43,611 bases of DNA from Clostridia bacterium (GCA_016937975.1 JAFGVN010000056.1:1-43611), one strand, 5' to 3'; counted from the stretch's first letter, positions 1-13,831 are shown. Notes: generated by a model from the letters alone, not told the origin. A program made the numbers and translations.

Positions 1-72
1 CATAATGTAACTCCCTTTCCAAAACATACGAACTTATGTTCTTATTATATCTTGAAAAGTTTGCAAACACAA
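1..72 (-). promoter_or_regulatory. Promoter and RBS of a gene leaving the left edge
   Basis: On the minus strand an ATG lies at 3-1, preceded by a GGGAG ribosome binding site at 15-11 with 7 nt spacing. A TATAAT -10 box lies at 49-44 and a weak -35 (TTGTGT) at 72-67 with a 17-nt spacer. An inverted repeat with arms AACATA/TATGTT (23-40) sits near the expected transcription start and could be an operator. The coding region continues outside the window, so its product cannot be named. Confidence 0.55.
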
Positions 73-111
73 GGAAACAGAGTATAATAATTAGTCCTTT
101 TCACGGCTAAT

Positions 112-177
112 AATCAACTCTCTGCGAGACTCACCGCCTTCACTCCATTTAGAGGCGGGAGAATTAGTTGATTTTTT
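112..177. repeat. Long hairpin followed by a T run on the plus strand
   Basis: An outer stem AATCAACT/AGTTGATT (112-119 with 166-173) encloses an inner stem CCGCCT/AGGCGG (134-139 with 153-158). On the plus strand it is followed by six T residues, so it looks like a terminator in that direction, yet no plus-strand gene precedes it. It lies downstream of the minus-strand chemosensory operon and may end that transcript or be a dispersed palindromic element. The look (stem around CGCCTTCACTCC and a short stop-limited reading frame on the plus strand) recalls hairpins at IS200/IS605-type ends, but no transposase is present. Confidence 0.5.
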
Positions 178-186
178 CAGTTAAAG

Positions 187-765
187 TTAATTAAGATTAA
201 ACAATTTCTTGTATTCTTCTACTTCTTCCTTGGACATTTCAACACAATGCATTACCACCTGGAGTTCAATGCCCATTCTCAACATATTGGTAGCCACTTC
301 ACGACGGGCTTCAAGATAACCCATATTCAAACCCTTCATGAACTCCTCTGACCATTCTCGATTCGGTTGTCTGACAGGTTCTTCTTTAGCTTTTTCCTGA
401 GTTCTATCTGGAAACTTCATTTTATAGATTTCACCCATTAACTTCTCTTCTTTTACCGGTTTGGTTAAATAAGATTTTGCCCCAGATTTAATGGCATCCA
501 AAACAATATGTTTCTGTCCCTGTAAAGAACATATGATGATACTTGCAGTGGGATCATCATGCCTTATGGCTTTGACTGCTTGCAATCCATCCATAATAGG
601 CATTGAAATATCCATGACAACTAAATCGGGCTTAAAGATCTTGTATTTCTGAACAGCCTCCAAGCCATTTTCTGCTTCTGCAACCACTTCAAATTTGTTT
701 TTTTCCAACATTTGTTTTATAGTTAATCTCATAAATGTTGTGTCATCTACAACCATCGCTCTCAT
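187..765 (-). CDS. CheY-like response regulator with Rpn-transposase-like C-terminal tail
   Basis: A 192-aa single-domain response regulator. The receiver domain spans about residues 1-118 with the acidic pair D7/D8, phosphoacceptor D52 (VMDISMP), S80 in the Thr/Ser position and K102 (LTKP), so phosphorylation should be intact. After a charged linker, residues about 138-192 form a tail (GLNMGYLEARREVATNMLRM... MSKEEVEEYKKL) whose pattern resembles the C-terminal repeat/helical tail of PD-(D/E)XK Rpn-type transposase proteins (typically IARNML..G...I....GLS.EEI..L). It is the last gene of the MCP-CheW-CheA operon, 3 nt after cheA, so it probably receives phosphate from that CheA. A plain CheY is about 120 aa, so the extra 70 aa is real. 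The tail resemblance was judged by eye. Confidence 0.85.
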   Translation of the reverse strand: MRAMVVDDTTFMRLTIKQMLEKNKFEVVAEAENGLEAVQKYKIFKPDLVVMDISMPIMDGLQAVKAIRHDDPTASIIICSLQGQKHIVLDAIKSGAKSYLTKPVKEEKLMGEIYKMKFPDRTQEKAKEEPVRQPNREWSEEFMKGLNMGYLEARREVATNMLRMGIELQVVMHCVEMSKEEVEEYKKLFNLN

Positions 766-768
766 AAA

Positions 769-2691
769 TCAGCCTTTCTCTTTTAAGAAATAAGATATTT
801 CCAAAACCTGTACCAAACGTTCATCACCTAATGACGAGAGTCCAAGTAAATCATTTCGCCTTCCTAAAATTTTATCTTCACCTACTAAATCGCCTACACT
901 ACTCATGACTAAAGATTTTTTTCCTAGAATTTCATCACATTGCAGTGCTATTTTTTTATCCCCCAGACCTACAACACAAAGGTGCATATAACGAGGCAAA
1001 TCTCTTGGTTTTAAATTATAATACTCACTTAGCTTAAGATAAGGAATATAATTATCTTTCCAACTAAACATGTTTCCATATGCTGAAAGATAGACACTTT
1101 CCTTTAGTTTCATCGGTTCATAACTTAGGACCTCAAGGACCATGGATTCAGGAACACCATATAAACAGTTATCTTGGGCCAAAATAAAACAATCCATAAT
1201 GGATAGTGTTAAAGGTATTTTCAAAAAAAATGTAGTGCCAACACCAATGCTAGTTTCCATTTCAATAGAACCATTAAGTTTTAAAATACTATCTTTTACA
1301 ACATCTAAGCCTACACCTCTACCTGAAACTTCATTCACTATATCCTTTGTAGAAAAACCTGGCTTAAAAATTAAATCCAACCAATCCTGATGAGTCATAT
1401 ATTCAGCTTCTTCAATGGAAATCTGATTTCTTGAAAGAGCCTTTTTCTTTATCGTATTTATGTCTATACCTTTTCCATCATCCTTAATTTCCAAAATTAA
1501 CTGGTTCTGATTTTGTGTAGCATTGATTTCCAGGCATCCTATTGCTGCCTTACCTTTTGTAATTCTTTCTCGTGAATTTTCAAAACCATGATCCACGGCG
1601 TTTCTAATCATATGTTGCAAAGGATCATTTAAAAGCTCAATTAATTTCTTGTCAACGCCAGTATCTCCTCCTGTTAATTTCAACTCAATTTCCTTATCCT
1701 GATTATCAGTCAATTTTTTTAAATATCTTGGTAAAGGTCTGAAAATCATCTCAATTGGAACCATGCGCGTATCAACGGACAACTGTCTCAAAGCAGCAAT
1801 TTGGTCATTAAAATCCTCCTGAACCTTTTGGATATTGTGAAAAACATAATCCTTTTTGAATTCAGCTTTAAGAAGATCCATTTCATAAGCCATTTTTTCT
1901 TGTAAGATAACAAGTCGTTCTGTTAAACTAATGATCCTATCCACCTGTTCAATTGGAACTTTAATGGATTGAATTTTAGTTGGAATCATTTGTACTTCAT
2001 CTTTCTCTTTTGGTTCTTCTTGAGTCCAAAAGATATTTTTGATATCCGTAATCGGTTCAAGACATTTTTTTATCACATCTACGTCAATGGCTGCTTCCAC
2101 TTGCAATTCAAATTTATGGTGAAAATCAAGATCCTCTGAATGCTCATAATCTTGAGGATTTGTTTTTACTATGGTTAGTTGATCCTTAAGAAGATCAATA
2201 ATCATATACGCTTTTACACAAAGCATACTGGCATCGTCTTCGAAATCAAGGGTTAATATGTGCCCTTCAAGGTATGGTTTTTCCTCCTTTTGATTTGCAT
2301 AGACTGGTAAATAGACATCAATTTCTTCAAGAAAAATTCTTAATGCTTCATCAACTTCAAAGGTTGATTCTTTGTATAGGGTTTCATGTATTTTCTTCAA
2401 ATAATCAGTAATGGAAAGCATCATGTCAATCATGATTTCACTAAAGCAGATATTCATCTTTCTTTTAAGATCAAAAATATGTTCCAGTCTGTGGGTTAGT
2501 TCAACCATAGAACTGATATTTAAAGTAGCTGTCGCCCCTTTCAAAGAATGGGCAACTCTAAACATGAGATGCACCTGATCATCAGAAACATCCTTTTGAT
2601 ATAAAGATAAAATCAAATTTTGTAATTGAAGAATTTGTTCTTCTGCTTCATCTACAAACATACGATGATAAGCATCATCTTTATAGAGCAT
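769..2691 (-). CDS. cheA: Chemotaxis histidine kinase CheA
   Basis: Cytoplasmic histidine kinase that passes phosphate to the CheY-like protein next door. Start chosen at the ATG at 2691 (protein begins MLYKDDAYHR, 640 aa) because it follows AAAGGG and sits 1 nt after the cheW stop; a longer frame to 2757 would run into cheW. Domains: HPt/P1 with H48 in AHSLKGA; a P2-like module about 142-215; dimerisation helices about 243-310 (VPIEQVDRIISLTERLVILQ); HATPase about 335-490 with N box (N363, H367 in MIRNAVDHGFE), G1 (DDGKGID, 403-409) and G2 (GRGVGLD, 456-462); CheW-like P5 about 498-640. All the catalytic boxes are present, so it should be active. Confidence 0.95.
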   Translation of the reverse strand: MLYKDDAYHRMFVDEAEEQILQLQNLILSLYQKDVSDDQVHLMFRVAHSLKGATATLNISSMVELTHRLEHIFDLKRKMNICFSEIMIDMMLSITDYLKKIHETLYKESTFEVDEALRIFLEEIDVYLPVYANQKEEKPYLEGHILTLDFEDDASMLCVKAYMIIDLLKDQLTIVKTNPQDYEHSEDLDFHHKFELQVEAAIDVDVIKKCLEPITDIKNIFWTQEEPKEKDEVQMIPTKIQSIKVPIEQVDRIISLTERLVILQEKMAYEMDLLKAEFKKDYVFHNIQKVQEDFNDQIAALRQLSVDTRMVPIEMIFRPLPRYLKKLTDNQDKEIELKLTGGDTGVDKKLIELLNDPLQHMIRNAVDHGFENSRERITKGKAAIGCLEINATQNQNQLILEIKDDGKGIDINTIKKKALSRNQISIEEAEYMTHQDWLDLIFKPGFSTKDIVNEVSGRGVGLDVVKDSILKLNGSIEMETSIGVGTTFFLKIPLTLSIMDCFILAQDNCLYGVPESMVLEVLSYEPMKLKESVYLSAYGNMFSWKDNYIPYLKLSEYYNLKPRDLPRYMHLCVVGLGDKKIALQCDEILGKKSLVMSSVGDLVGEDKILGRRNDLLGLSSLGDERLVQVLEISYFLKEKG

Positions 2692-2692
2692 A

Positions 2693-3121
2693 TTATACCC
2701 TTTCTTTAAATATATCCAAATCCAATAATGGATTAATAAGATCCTCATGCATATCAATGATTTGTTCTACTAGGATTCCAAATTTCTCTTCATTGGATTT
2801 GGCAATAATGATATGTTGACACAGCAGTTTTTCACATTGAACTTGATTACACCAATTGAAATGTACCAAGGCGATCCATTGTCCATTAAAGTAAATTAAA
2901 CCTCTCACATGTGGATTTTCACTAGGGAAATCGTGTATCTGGCTGTCCTTTAGACGTAGCACTGCATCGACTTCCTTAAGTGCAATATCATACATTTTTT
3001 CTCCATTTTTTAATGAAAAGTAACCCTTCTCTAGACTAATTAAAGGGTCCTTTTGTCCATCTTCCAACAATTGAATAACGTTCTTCAAATTAGGATTCAA
3101 AATCTTTTTGCTCCTTTTCAT
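2693..3121 (-). CDS. cheW: CheW-like coupling protein
   Basis: A 142-aa single CheW domain expected to bridge receptor and CheA. Visible family marks are VRGLIYFNGQWIALVHF (the IRGxxxxxGxxxPVIDL strand pair) and FGILVEQIIDM near the C-terminus. It overlaps the receptor gene by 32 nt and ends 1 nt before the cheA start, so translational coupling is likely. The ATG at 3121 has a poor Shine-Dalgarno; a TTG at 3100 preceded by AAAGGAGC would give a protein 7 residues shorter with only an 11-nt overlap and may be the true start. Sequence is divergent from classical CheW but domain length and neighbours agree. Confidence 0.85.
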   Translation of the reverse strand: MKRSKKILNPNLKNVIQLLEDGQKDPLISLEKGYFSLKNGEKMYDIALKEVDAVLRLKDSQIHDFPSENPHVRGLIYFNGQWIALVHFNWCNQVQCEKLLCQHIIIAKSNEEKFGILVEQIIDMHEDLINPLLDLDIFKERV

Positions 3122-5387
3122 CTATGGCATCAATTGTAAATTCAGATACAATGTTAATTAACTTCTCAGCCTGCTTTTCCAATTTTTCTGAAATCATTTC
3201 AACGTTTTCACTCATGACAGATAAATCAAATGTCATGGTATTGATTTCTTTACCATTATTGGTAATATCATTACTCTTTTCCACTTGATATTTAGCAAGT
3301 GCATGAACCTTACTGGCTAAATCATACATCACTTCTATTTTTTCAATCATATCGTTAAAAGTCGCGACTTGTTCTTCTGTACTGGCTGATACTTGCATGG
3401 TTGCATCACTAACATTTTCTGAAGCCAACATAATCATATGGCTTGCATTCAATTCCTCCGTTGCATTTCTCGCAATTTCTTCAACTTGTTGATTGACGAC
3501 AGCTATGGAATCTTCAATATGCTTAAAGGCATTTTCCATTTCGATCATCGCCTTCATACTACCATCTATTCCTTCTGCAGAGGCATTGACTTTGTCCACA
3601 GTACGGTGAATTTGTTCTTGGCTTTTTGCAATGAGTTGATAAACTTCTTGAGTAGATACTTTTGCCTTTTCCGATAATCTTGTTACAGCATTGGCAACAA
3701 CTGCAAAGCCCTTTCCATGTTCTCCCGCTTTGGCAGCTTCTATGGAAGCATTCAGCGCTAAAAAGGTTGTTTGTTCTGTTAAATCATCAATCATACCAAT
3801 GATTTTGCTAATGACATTGGCCGAGTCTGATAATTTATGAACTTCACTTAAAAAATCATCAATCGTCTCTTGGGTTTCTGATAATGCTTTTTTTGTTAAC
3901 CCTAAATGATTTTTACCTTTGTCAACAGCAAAAGAAACTTGTACCCCTTGTTCTGTCGTTTCCAGCACATTGGTATGAATGGATTGAATATTCTTGTCCA
4001 GTTTCTTCAAAGATACAGAAATATCACTGACTGAACCAGCCGTTTGAATGGTATTTTCAGCGACCTCATTGGCTGCTGCACCCATATGTTGCATCGCCTC
4101 GGCAAACTCACCTAGGTTAGTGGTGATGTGCTCTATATGATTGGATACCTCTTGTATGGAATCATCTAAAATGTCTAGATGCTGAAATAAATTTTGAAGT
4201 GCCAAAACTTGTTGTTCGGCATGATCTGATGAAATGCTTACCACATTTTTACTTTCATCAACTGTATGGCCTAAGACCTGTGCTGTTTCTTTTATTTTGT
4301 TGATCAACTGTTTCTGACCTTTAATCATCTGATTAAAATCCATACTCAGTTGTCCAATTTCATCTGTTCGTTTTTCTTGAAGGATCACATTAAAACTTAA
4401 ATCTCCAGATTCAGCTTGTTTCATTTTTTTCTGCAAAACTTCAATGGGTTTAATAAACTCTTTTTTACTGTAATAAACTAAAATAACAATTACAAGAACA
4501 CCCCAGATTGAGATCATTACAGAGATTCTAATAAATATGCTGTAAAAAGACTTTAAATCCTCTTTATAATCATTCTCTGGTACCACAACAATCAAACGCC
4601 AGCCATCAAATGCATTGGTGACATAACTGATTAAATACCTTTCCTCTTCAAATTTATAAGAAAAACTATCTTCAGTTTTGTTGATTGAGGAAGCAAAGGC
4701 ATATATATCAATATTCTCATTGAGCTCTTCCAAATCTGAAGATGCTATTATGATATTTTTCTCAGAAACCAGCAACATGATACTGTTTTCTGTCAATAAA
4801 GCCTCTTGCAAAAAATAAGAGAGTTCTTTCAAAGTAACATCAATGGCTAAAACCCCAATAATTTCGTCTCTACTGTTCTTTTGAGCTTGTGACAAGGTGA
4901 TGATCATTTCGTTGGTCATATAGTCTATATAAGGTTCTGACCAGTTGAGCTCATCTGGATTTGAAATGGCATCCAAGTACCATACACGATTCGTTGGATC
5001 ATAGGACTCATCCACTTCAAAGACCGGGTAATTTAAAAAATGTCCTTCTGTATCACTGTAATAAACACTCAAGACTTCTGGATAACCCTGAAGTGCAGAT
5101 GCCCAGTCTCTTCTAAACTCATCAAATATCAAAGGATCCGAAAAAGCTTTTTCTAAATTATTATTACCATGCCAAATATTAAAGAATAAAGCTAAATTGC
5201 CATTGATTTCTTCTAAATAAAACTCATTATAATCTTCAATCCGAGATTTCAAATTGGCTTCAAGTTGATTCTCTACGAATTGATTAGAGCTATAATACAT
5301 TCTAAATCCCAAGGCAAGCAAAGGAAGAATAATGAGTATGATACAACCTAATATTATTTTCTTATTGATGTTCCATCTTTTTATCAT
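3090..5387 (-). CDS. Methyl-accepting chemotaxis protein with dCache sensor
   Basis: Membrane chemoreceptor feeding the downstream CheW/CheA. Start set at the ATG at 5387 (MIKRWNINKK, 765 aa), 6 nt after GGAGG; another in-frame ATG is directly before it at 5390. TM1 about residues 9-30, extracellular dCache domain about 30-275, TM2 about 282-305, HAMP about 305-365, then a long helical signalling domain with the conserved hairpin tip LTEQTTFLALNASIEAAKAG and FAVVANAVTRLSEK. In the membrane-distal Cache lobe Y129, R134, W136, Y137 (YDPTNRVWY), Y153 and D183 fit the amino-acid-binding dCache_1 motif, so amino acids are plausible ligands. First gene of the chemosensory operon. No C-terminal CheR-tethering pentapeptide is seen. 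Confidence 0.92.
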   Translation of the reverse strand: MIKRWNINKKIILGCIILIILPLLALGFRMYYSSNQFVENQLEANLKSRIEDYNEFYLEEINGNLALFFNIWHGNNNLEKAFSDPLIFDEFRRDWASALQGYPEVLSVYYSDTEGHFLNYPVFEVDESYDPTNRVWYLDAISNPDELNWSEPYIDYMTNEMIITLSQAQKNSRDEIIGVLAIDVTLKELSYFLQEALLTENSIMLLVSEKNIIIASSDLEELNENIDIYAFASSINKTEDSFSYKFEEERYLISYVTNAFDGWRLIVVVPENDYKEDLKSFYSIFIRISVMISIWGVLVIVILVYYSKKEFIKPIEVLQKKMKQAESGDLSFNVILQEKRTDEIGQLSMDFNQMIKGQKQLINKIKETAQVLGHTVDESKNVVSISSDHAEQQVLALQNLFQHLDILDDSIQEVSNHIEHITTNLGEFAEAMQHMGAAANEVAENTIQTAGSVSDISVSLKKLDKNIQSIHTNVLETTEQGVQVSFAVDKGKNHLGLTKKALSETQETIDDFLSEVHKLSDSANVISKIIGMIDDLTEQTTFLALNASIEAAKAGEHGKGFAVVANAVTRLSEKAKVSTQEVYQLIAKSQEQIHRTVDKVNASAEGIDGSMKAMIEMENAFKHIEDSIAVVNQQVEEIARNATEELNASHMIMLASENVSDATMQVSASTEEQVATFNDMIEKIEVMYDLASKVHALAKYQVEKSNDITNNGKEINTMTFDLSVMSENVEMISEKLEKQAEKLINIVSEFTIDAIDEKEQKDFES

Positions 5388-5843
5388 CATAGACCTCCAC
5401 TTTACACCTGAAAACATGCTATATAGATTTTACCCAATTCCTGTAAATGTAAACAAAAGTGGCTACAATACAGCCTGTAACAGTATACAAAAAACATTAT
5501 GTTTTTAAGGTCTTTTGTAGTTTTATCTTGCTTAAAGGACTATTGTCTTTTTAAAATTTAGAATTCTTAGAACAAATGTTGTACAATGGTTTATATACCT
5601 CAAGAAAACTGTAGAATAAATCTAAGTTTTTTACATTTCATGTTTTCCGTTGAGCACAAAGCATCATGCCCTTTATTTGCCAAAGCATTGTCATGATTTC
5701 TATTTTCATTCAGATATAACCATAGAATTTCGCTCCACTTTCCCTATCAATCTTTTCTCTCCTATTAAAAGTTGAGCGTAAATAATGCTTTTCATATCAT
5801 CGACAAAAAAAGATTATCCACCTTGGGATAATCATAGGTTTAA
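5388..5843. other. Intergenic region, no convincing gene
   Basis: About 425 bp that should hold the promoter of the chemosensory operon. A possible minus-strand promoter is TTGTTT, 18 nt, TAAAAT reading into the receptor gene near 5435-5460, but it is weak. A 29-codon frame (MKSIIYAQLLIGEKRL..., about 5708-5797, minus) lacks a ribosome binding site and is not called. The right end holds the terminator of the next gene. Confidence 0.4.
5805..5833 (-). terminator. Rho-independent terminator of the small lipoprotein gene
   Basis: Minus strand reads GATTATCC, a 6-nt loop, GGATAATC, then seven T residues (arms 5812-5819 and 5826-5833). It starts 11 nt past the stop codon of the lipoprotein gene. 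Confidence 0.9.
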
Positions 5844-6251
5844 TTATTCTATTGTTATTTCAAGTTCAGTAATAGGCTGTGGATTTGTTTGCTTATAGAA
5901 ACCCTCCACCTCAACGCGATAATGACCTGATTCATTGGGAATAAAGAGCACAACTCGGTCATAATCTATTTCATTTAAATTTAAAAGGTTTTCAAGGGTA
6001 TTCTCATCTATGTAATTCAGAATTGTTTCACCTGTAAAAAGGATTTCTAAAGCAACATCTGGATGCTCAAGATTATAGACACCCCACATCACATCATGAA
6101 TCTCTTCAAGTTCTTCAGGGACTTCCAATCGAAGTGGAATTAAATCTCCAACATACCAAAGCCGATCACTGACGATTATATCCCCTGATAAATCCGTATG
6201 ATCACAACTAACGAGAAAAAGTAAAATCATCAAGATGCCAATTTTCTTCAT
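5844..6251 (-). CDS. Small predicted lipoprotein, function unknown
   Basis: A 135-aa exported protein. The start at 6251 (MKKIGILMILLFLVSCDH) follows GGAGG and gives a textbook lipoprotein signal with lipobox LVSC and lipid-modified C16; the longer frame to 6296 lacks a Shine-Dalgarno. The mature part is acidic and beta-rich, with VEVEGFYKQTNPQPITELEITIE at the end suggesting an immunoglobulin-like or similar beta domain. It is a single-gene unit with its own terminator, between the chemoreceptor and the TetR gene. No family was recognised. Confidence 0.75.
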   Translation of the reverse strand: MKKIGILMILLFLVSCDHTDLSGDIIVSDRLWYVGDLIPLRLEVPEELEEIHDVMWGVYNLEHPDVALEILFTGETILNYIDENTLENLLNLNEIDYDRVVLFIPNESGHYRVEVEGFYKQTNPQPITELEITIE

Positions 6252-6331
6252 AAGACCTCCTATATGGCAAGTGCATATCCATAGGATACCCTTCACAATT
6301 AGGAATTAACATCGATTTGTTGATTCAAGGT

Positions 6332-6353
6332 AAAAAAAAGGAACCTAAGTTCC
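6332..6353 (-). terminator. Terminator of the flavodoxin-tetR operon
   Basis: Minus strand GGAAC-TTAG-GTTCC hairpin (6340-6353) followed by eight T residues, 41 nt past the tetR-family stop codon. Confidence 0.85.
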
Positions 6354-6394
6354 ATTACTAGTTAGTGGACTTTGATTTAATTCTCTTAAGCAAT

Positions 6395-6961
6395 TTAGTT
6401 TACGCCATAGATCTCATTTAAAATTTCATCAAACAACTTTGGTACATGATAGGACATCCCAATTGGACTATAGACTTGATTTAAATACATTGTTCCTTCA
6501 AAGATCAGTGAAATCTTCAGAAGTACATGGTCTAAATCCAAATCCTGTCTTACCTTACCCTTTTTAATATCCTCTAGAATTTTTCCTTTGATTACGCCAT
6601 TAAACTTATGGGTTGCTTCAATTAATTTACTTTTCAATTCTGGATAAGTTCTTGAACAATAAAGTAAAAACTCATACTGCCCTGTTACCTCTTCAGTATT
6701 CTGACTCACCATAATCTCATACAATATTCCAAAAGTATCCTTCAAGCTAATATTATGGTCCTCTAAAGGCGTAATATACGATTCCATCCCCATTACAATT
6801 AAGTCAAAGCTTGCAAACAATAACTCATCCTTACTTCTAAAATAATGATAAATGGCCCCTTTGGTTAAGTTCAAAGATTTTGCTATATCGATAAGAGACG
6901 TTTGCAATACACCATTATTTAAAAACATATACAAAGCCGTCTCAATAATTTGATCTTTCAT
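6395..6961 (-). CDS. TetR/AcrR-family transcriptional regulator
   Basis: A 188-aa repressor-type protein. The N-terminal helix-turn-helix is clear: SLIDIAKSLNLTKGAIYHYFRSKDELLF, about residues 22-49, with the family-typical GAIYHYFxSKDEL recognition helix. The C-terminal ligand domain is divergent, as usual. The ATG follows GGAAGGTGTAGAC. It lies 69 nt downstream of the flavodoxin-like gene with no terminator between, so both probably form one operon, and the palindrome at the operon promoter (7883-7904) is the probable binding site, giving autorepression. The inducer is unknown. Confidence 0.9.
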   Translation of the reverse strand: MKDQIIETALYMFLNNGVLQTSLIDIAKSLNLTKGAIYHYFRSKDELLFASFDLIVMGMESYITPLEDHNISLKDTFGILYEIMVSQNTEEVTGQYEFLLYCSRTYPELKSKLIEATHKFNGVIKGKILEDIKKGKVRQDLDLDHVLLKISLIFEGTMYLNQVYSPIGMSYHVPKLFDEILNEIYGVN

Positions 6962-7030
6962 GTCTACACCTTCCTCTATGTAACAGGATTATAGCATTAT
7001 TCCTCAAATAAGGCAAAATTTTGAAAGGTG

Positions 7031-7864
7031 CTAATAATTGTTATGGGTCCATGCGCCAAGTTTTTGATCTGCATCTTTTCCAAGAAGTAGTTTAAAGACA
7101 AACTTCATGGTCACATTAAAAAACTTTCCTAGCATTTTGTAGAAAATATTAATTTTTGTGTCGTAATAATAAGATTTGTTGAACCATCCTCTATAAACCC
7201 AATGCTCATATCTTGCAGGTTGAGCACTAGGACTCACTTCTCCTTCTGTCTTGTTAAAAATGAAATACATATAAGAAAGAAATGTTGGTTTCATAGGTTT
7301 TTCAGCTTCAATTTCTTTTAGCATGCTAATTGCTGCTTTTTCAAGTCGTTTATTGCCTTTAGCTTTGGATTTTTCATTCATCACATAAAAGGCATGACCA
7401 ATACCAATCTTATCTATGATGTTACAACCCCACCATCTTATAGCACGATCAGCCATATATTTGGGAGCACCTGTCACACCGTCACCACCTGATGTGGATA
7501 TAATGACAGCTGGAACACCTTCAAATTCAACCATGTGGTCCAAATACATAAAACGATCCAATAGATTCTTAAACAACGCCGAAACCATGGCACCATATCC
7601 CGGTGAAGCGAAAACAAGACCATCAGCACTGTGCATTTTTTCCAAGATCTCACGTGCATCATCTCGATTCAAGCACTGATCGGGACCTTTTAACAAACAC
7701 TGATTGCAACTCAAGCAGTATCCGAAATTTTTTTGTATTAAATGAATATATTCAAACTCCACACTTGGATCCATTTTTCTCATTTGCTCTTCAAATACCT
7801 TTACCATACTCATGGTATTGCCTTTAATTCTTGCACTACCATTGACAACAACAATCTTACTCAT
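7031..7864 (-). CDS. Flavodoxin-like NAD(P)H/FMN oxidoreductase
   Basis: A 277-aa cytoplasmic protein with an N-terminal flavodoxin-like fold: VVVNGSARIKGNTMSMV (FMN phosphate loop, residues 4-20), CLSCNQCLLKGPDQC (cysteines about 52-66, as in iron-sulfur flavoproteins and related multimeric flavodoxins), ADGLVFASPGYGAMVSALFKNLLDRF and the STSGGDG loop. Residues about 190-277 are an extension with repeated aromatic and basic residues and a hydrophobic patch (FFNVTMKFVFKLLLG), possibly membrane associated. Start follows GGAGGG. It leads an operon with a TetR regulator, so a role in reducing a toxic or redox-active compound is likely; the true substrate cannot be told. Confidence 0.85.
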   Translation of the reverse strand: MSKIVVVNGSARIKGNTMSMVKVFEEQMRKMDPSVEFEYIHLIQKNFGYCLSCNQCLLKGPDQCLNRDDAREILEKMHSADGLVFASPGYGAMVSALFKNLLDRFMYLDHMVEFEGVPAVIISTSGGDGVTGAPKYMADRAIRWWGCNIIDKIGIGHAFYVMNEKSKAKGNKRLEKAAISMLKEIEAEKPMKPTFLSYMYFIFNKTEGEVSPSAQPARYEHWVYRGWFNKSYYYDTKINIFYKMLGKFFNVTMKFVFKLLLGKDADQKLGAWTHNNY

Positions 7865-7882
7865 ATTATTCCCTCCAATTCT

Positions 7883-7904
7883 ACATACCTACCAGTAGGT
7901 ATGT
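7883..7904. promoter_or_regulatory. Palindromic operator, probably for the TetR protein
   Basis: Perfect 10-bp arms ACATACCTAC and GTAGGTATGT with a 2-bp spacer, immediately downstream of the -10 box of the flavodoxin promoter and upstream of its ribosome binding site. Position over the transcription start fits repression by the TetR protein encoded in the same operon. Confidence 0.8.
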
Positions 7905-7908
7905 TTTA

Positions 7909-7937
7909 ATAATATACCTTTGTTATTACTCTGTCAA
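7909..7937 (-). promoter_or_regulatory. Consensus promoter of the flavodoxin-tetR operon
   Basis: Minus strand TTGACA (7937-7932), 17-nt spacer, TATTAT (7914-7909). It is a near-perfect housekeeping promoter and lies directly next to the palindromic operator. Confidence 0.88.
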
Positions 7938-7947
7938 GCAATATAAA

Positions 7948-7987
7948 AAGAAAAAACTGCTTAAAAGTTCTTTCTTTTAAGCAGTTT
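7948..7987 (-). terminator. Terminator of the LacI-family gene
   Basis: Minus strand 14-bp perfect stem AAACTGCTTAAAAG / CTTTTAAGCAGTTT (arms 7974-7987 and 7954-7967), 6-nt loop, ending in a T-rich tract. It separates the lacI-type gene from the flavodoxin promoter. Confidence 0.92.
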
Positions 7988-8002
7988 AGATGCAATTCTT
8001 TT

Positions 8003-9043
<1,041 letters not shown>

Positions 9044-9049
9044 TCAATA

Positions 9050-9078
9050 ATCATATCAGTAAAAAAGTCTTTTTTCAA
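9050..9078 (-). promoter_or_regulatory. Promoter of the LacI-family gene
   Basis: Minus strand TTGAAA (9078-9073), 17-nt spacer, TATGAT (9055-9050). Expected transcription starts near 9043, favouring the downstream TTG start codon. Confidence 0.7.
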
Positions 9079-9142
9079 ACCATACTTCAGTGGTAGCCTT
9101 CATGAAAAAGAAGAAATTTGCTCTCTTGAGTTGATACGATTT

Positions 9143-13812
<4,670 letters not shown>

Positions 13813-13831
13813 CAAAGGGGTTGTAATGGAA

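Noticed and set aside
1142-1390. 82-codon plus-strand frame inside cheA
   Set aside because: Antisense shadow of the HATPase region; no start signal.
5708-5797. 29-codon minus-strand frame MKSIIYAQLLIGEKRL...
   Set aside because: No Shine-Dalgarno, next to a terminator tail and too short to judge.
7416-7827. Several open frames on both strands within the flavodoxin-like gene
   Set aside because: They overlap a gene with clear flavin motifs, lack ribosome binding sites and show no domain features.
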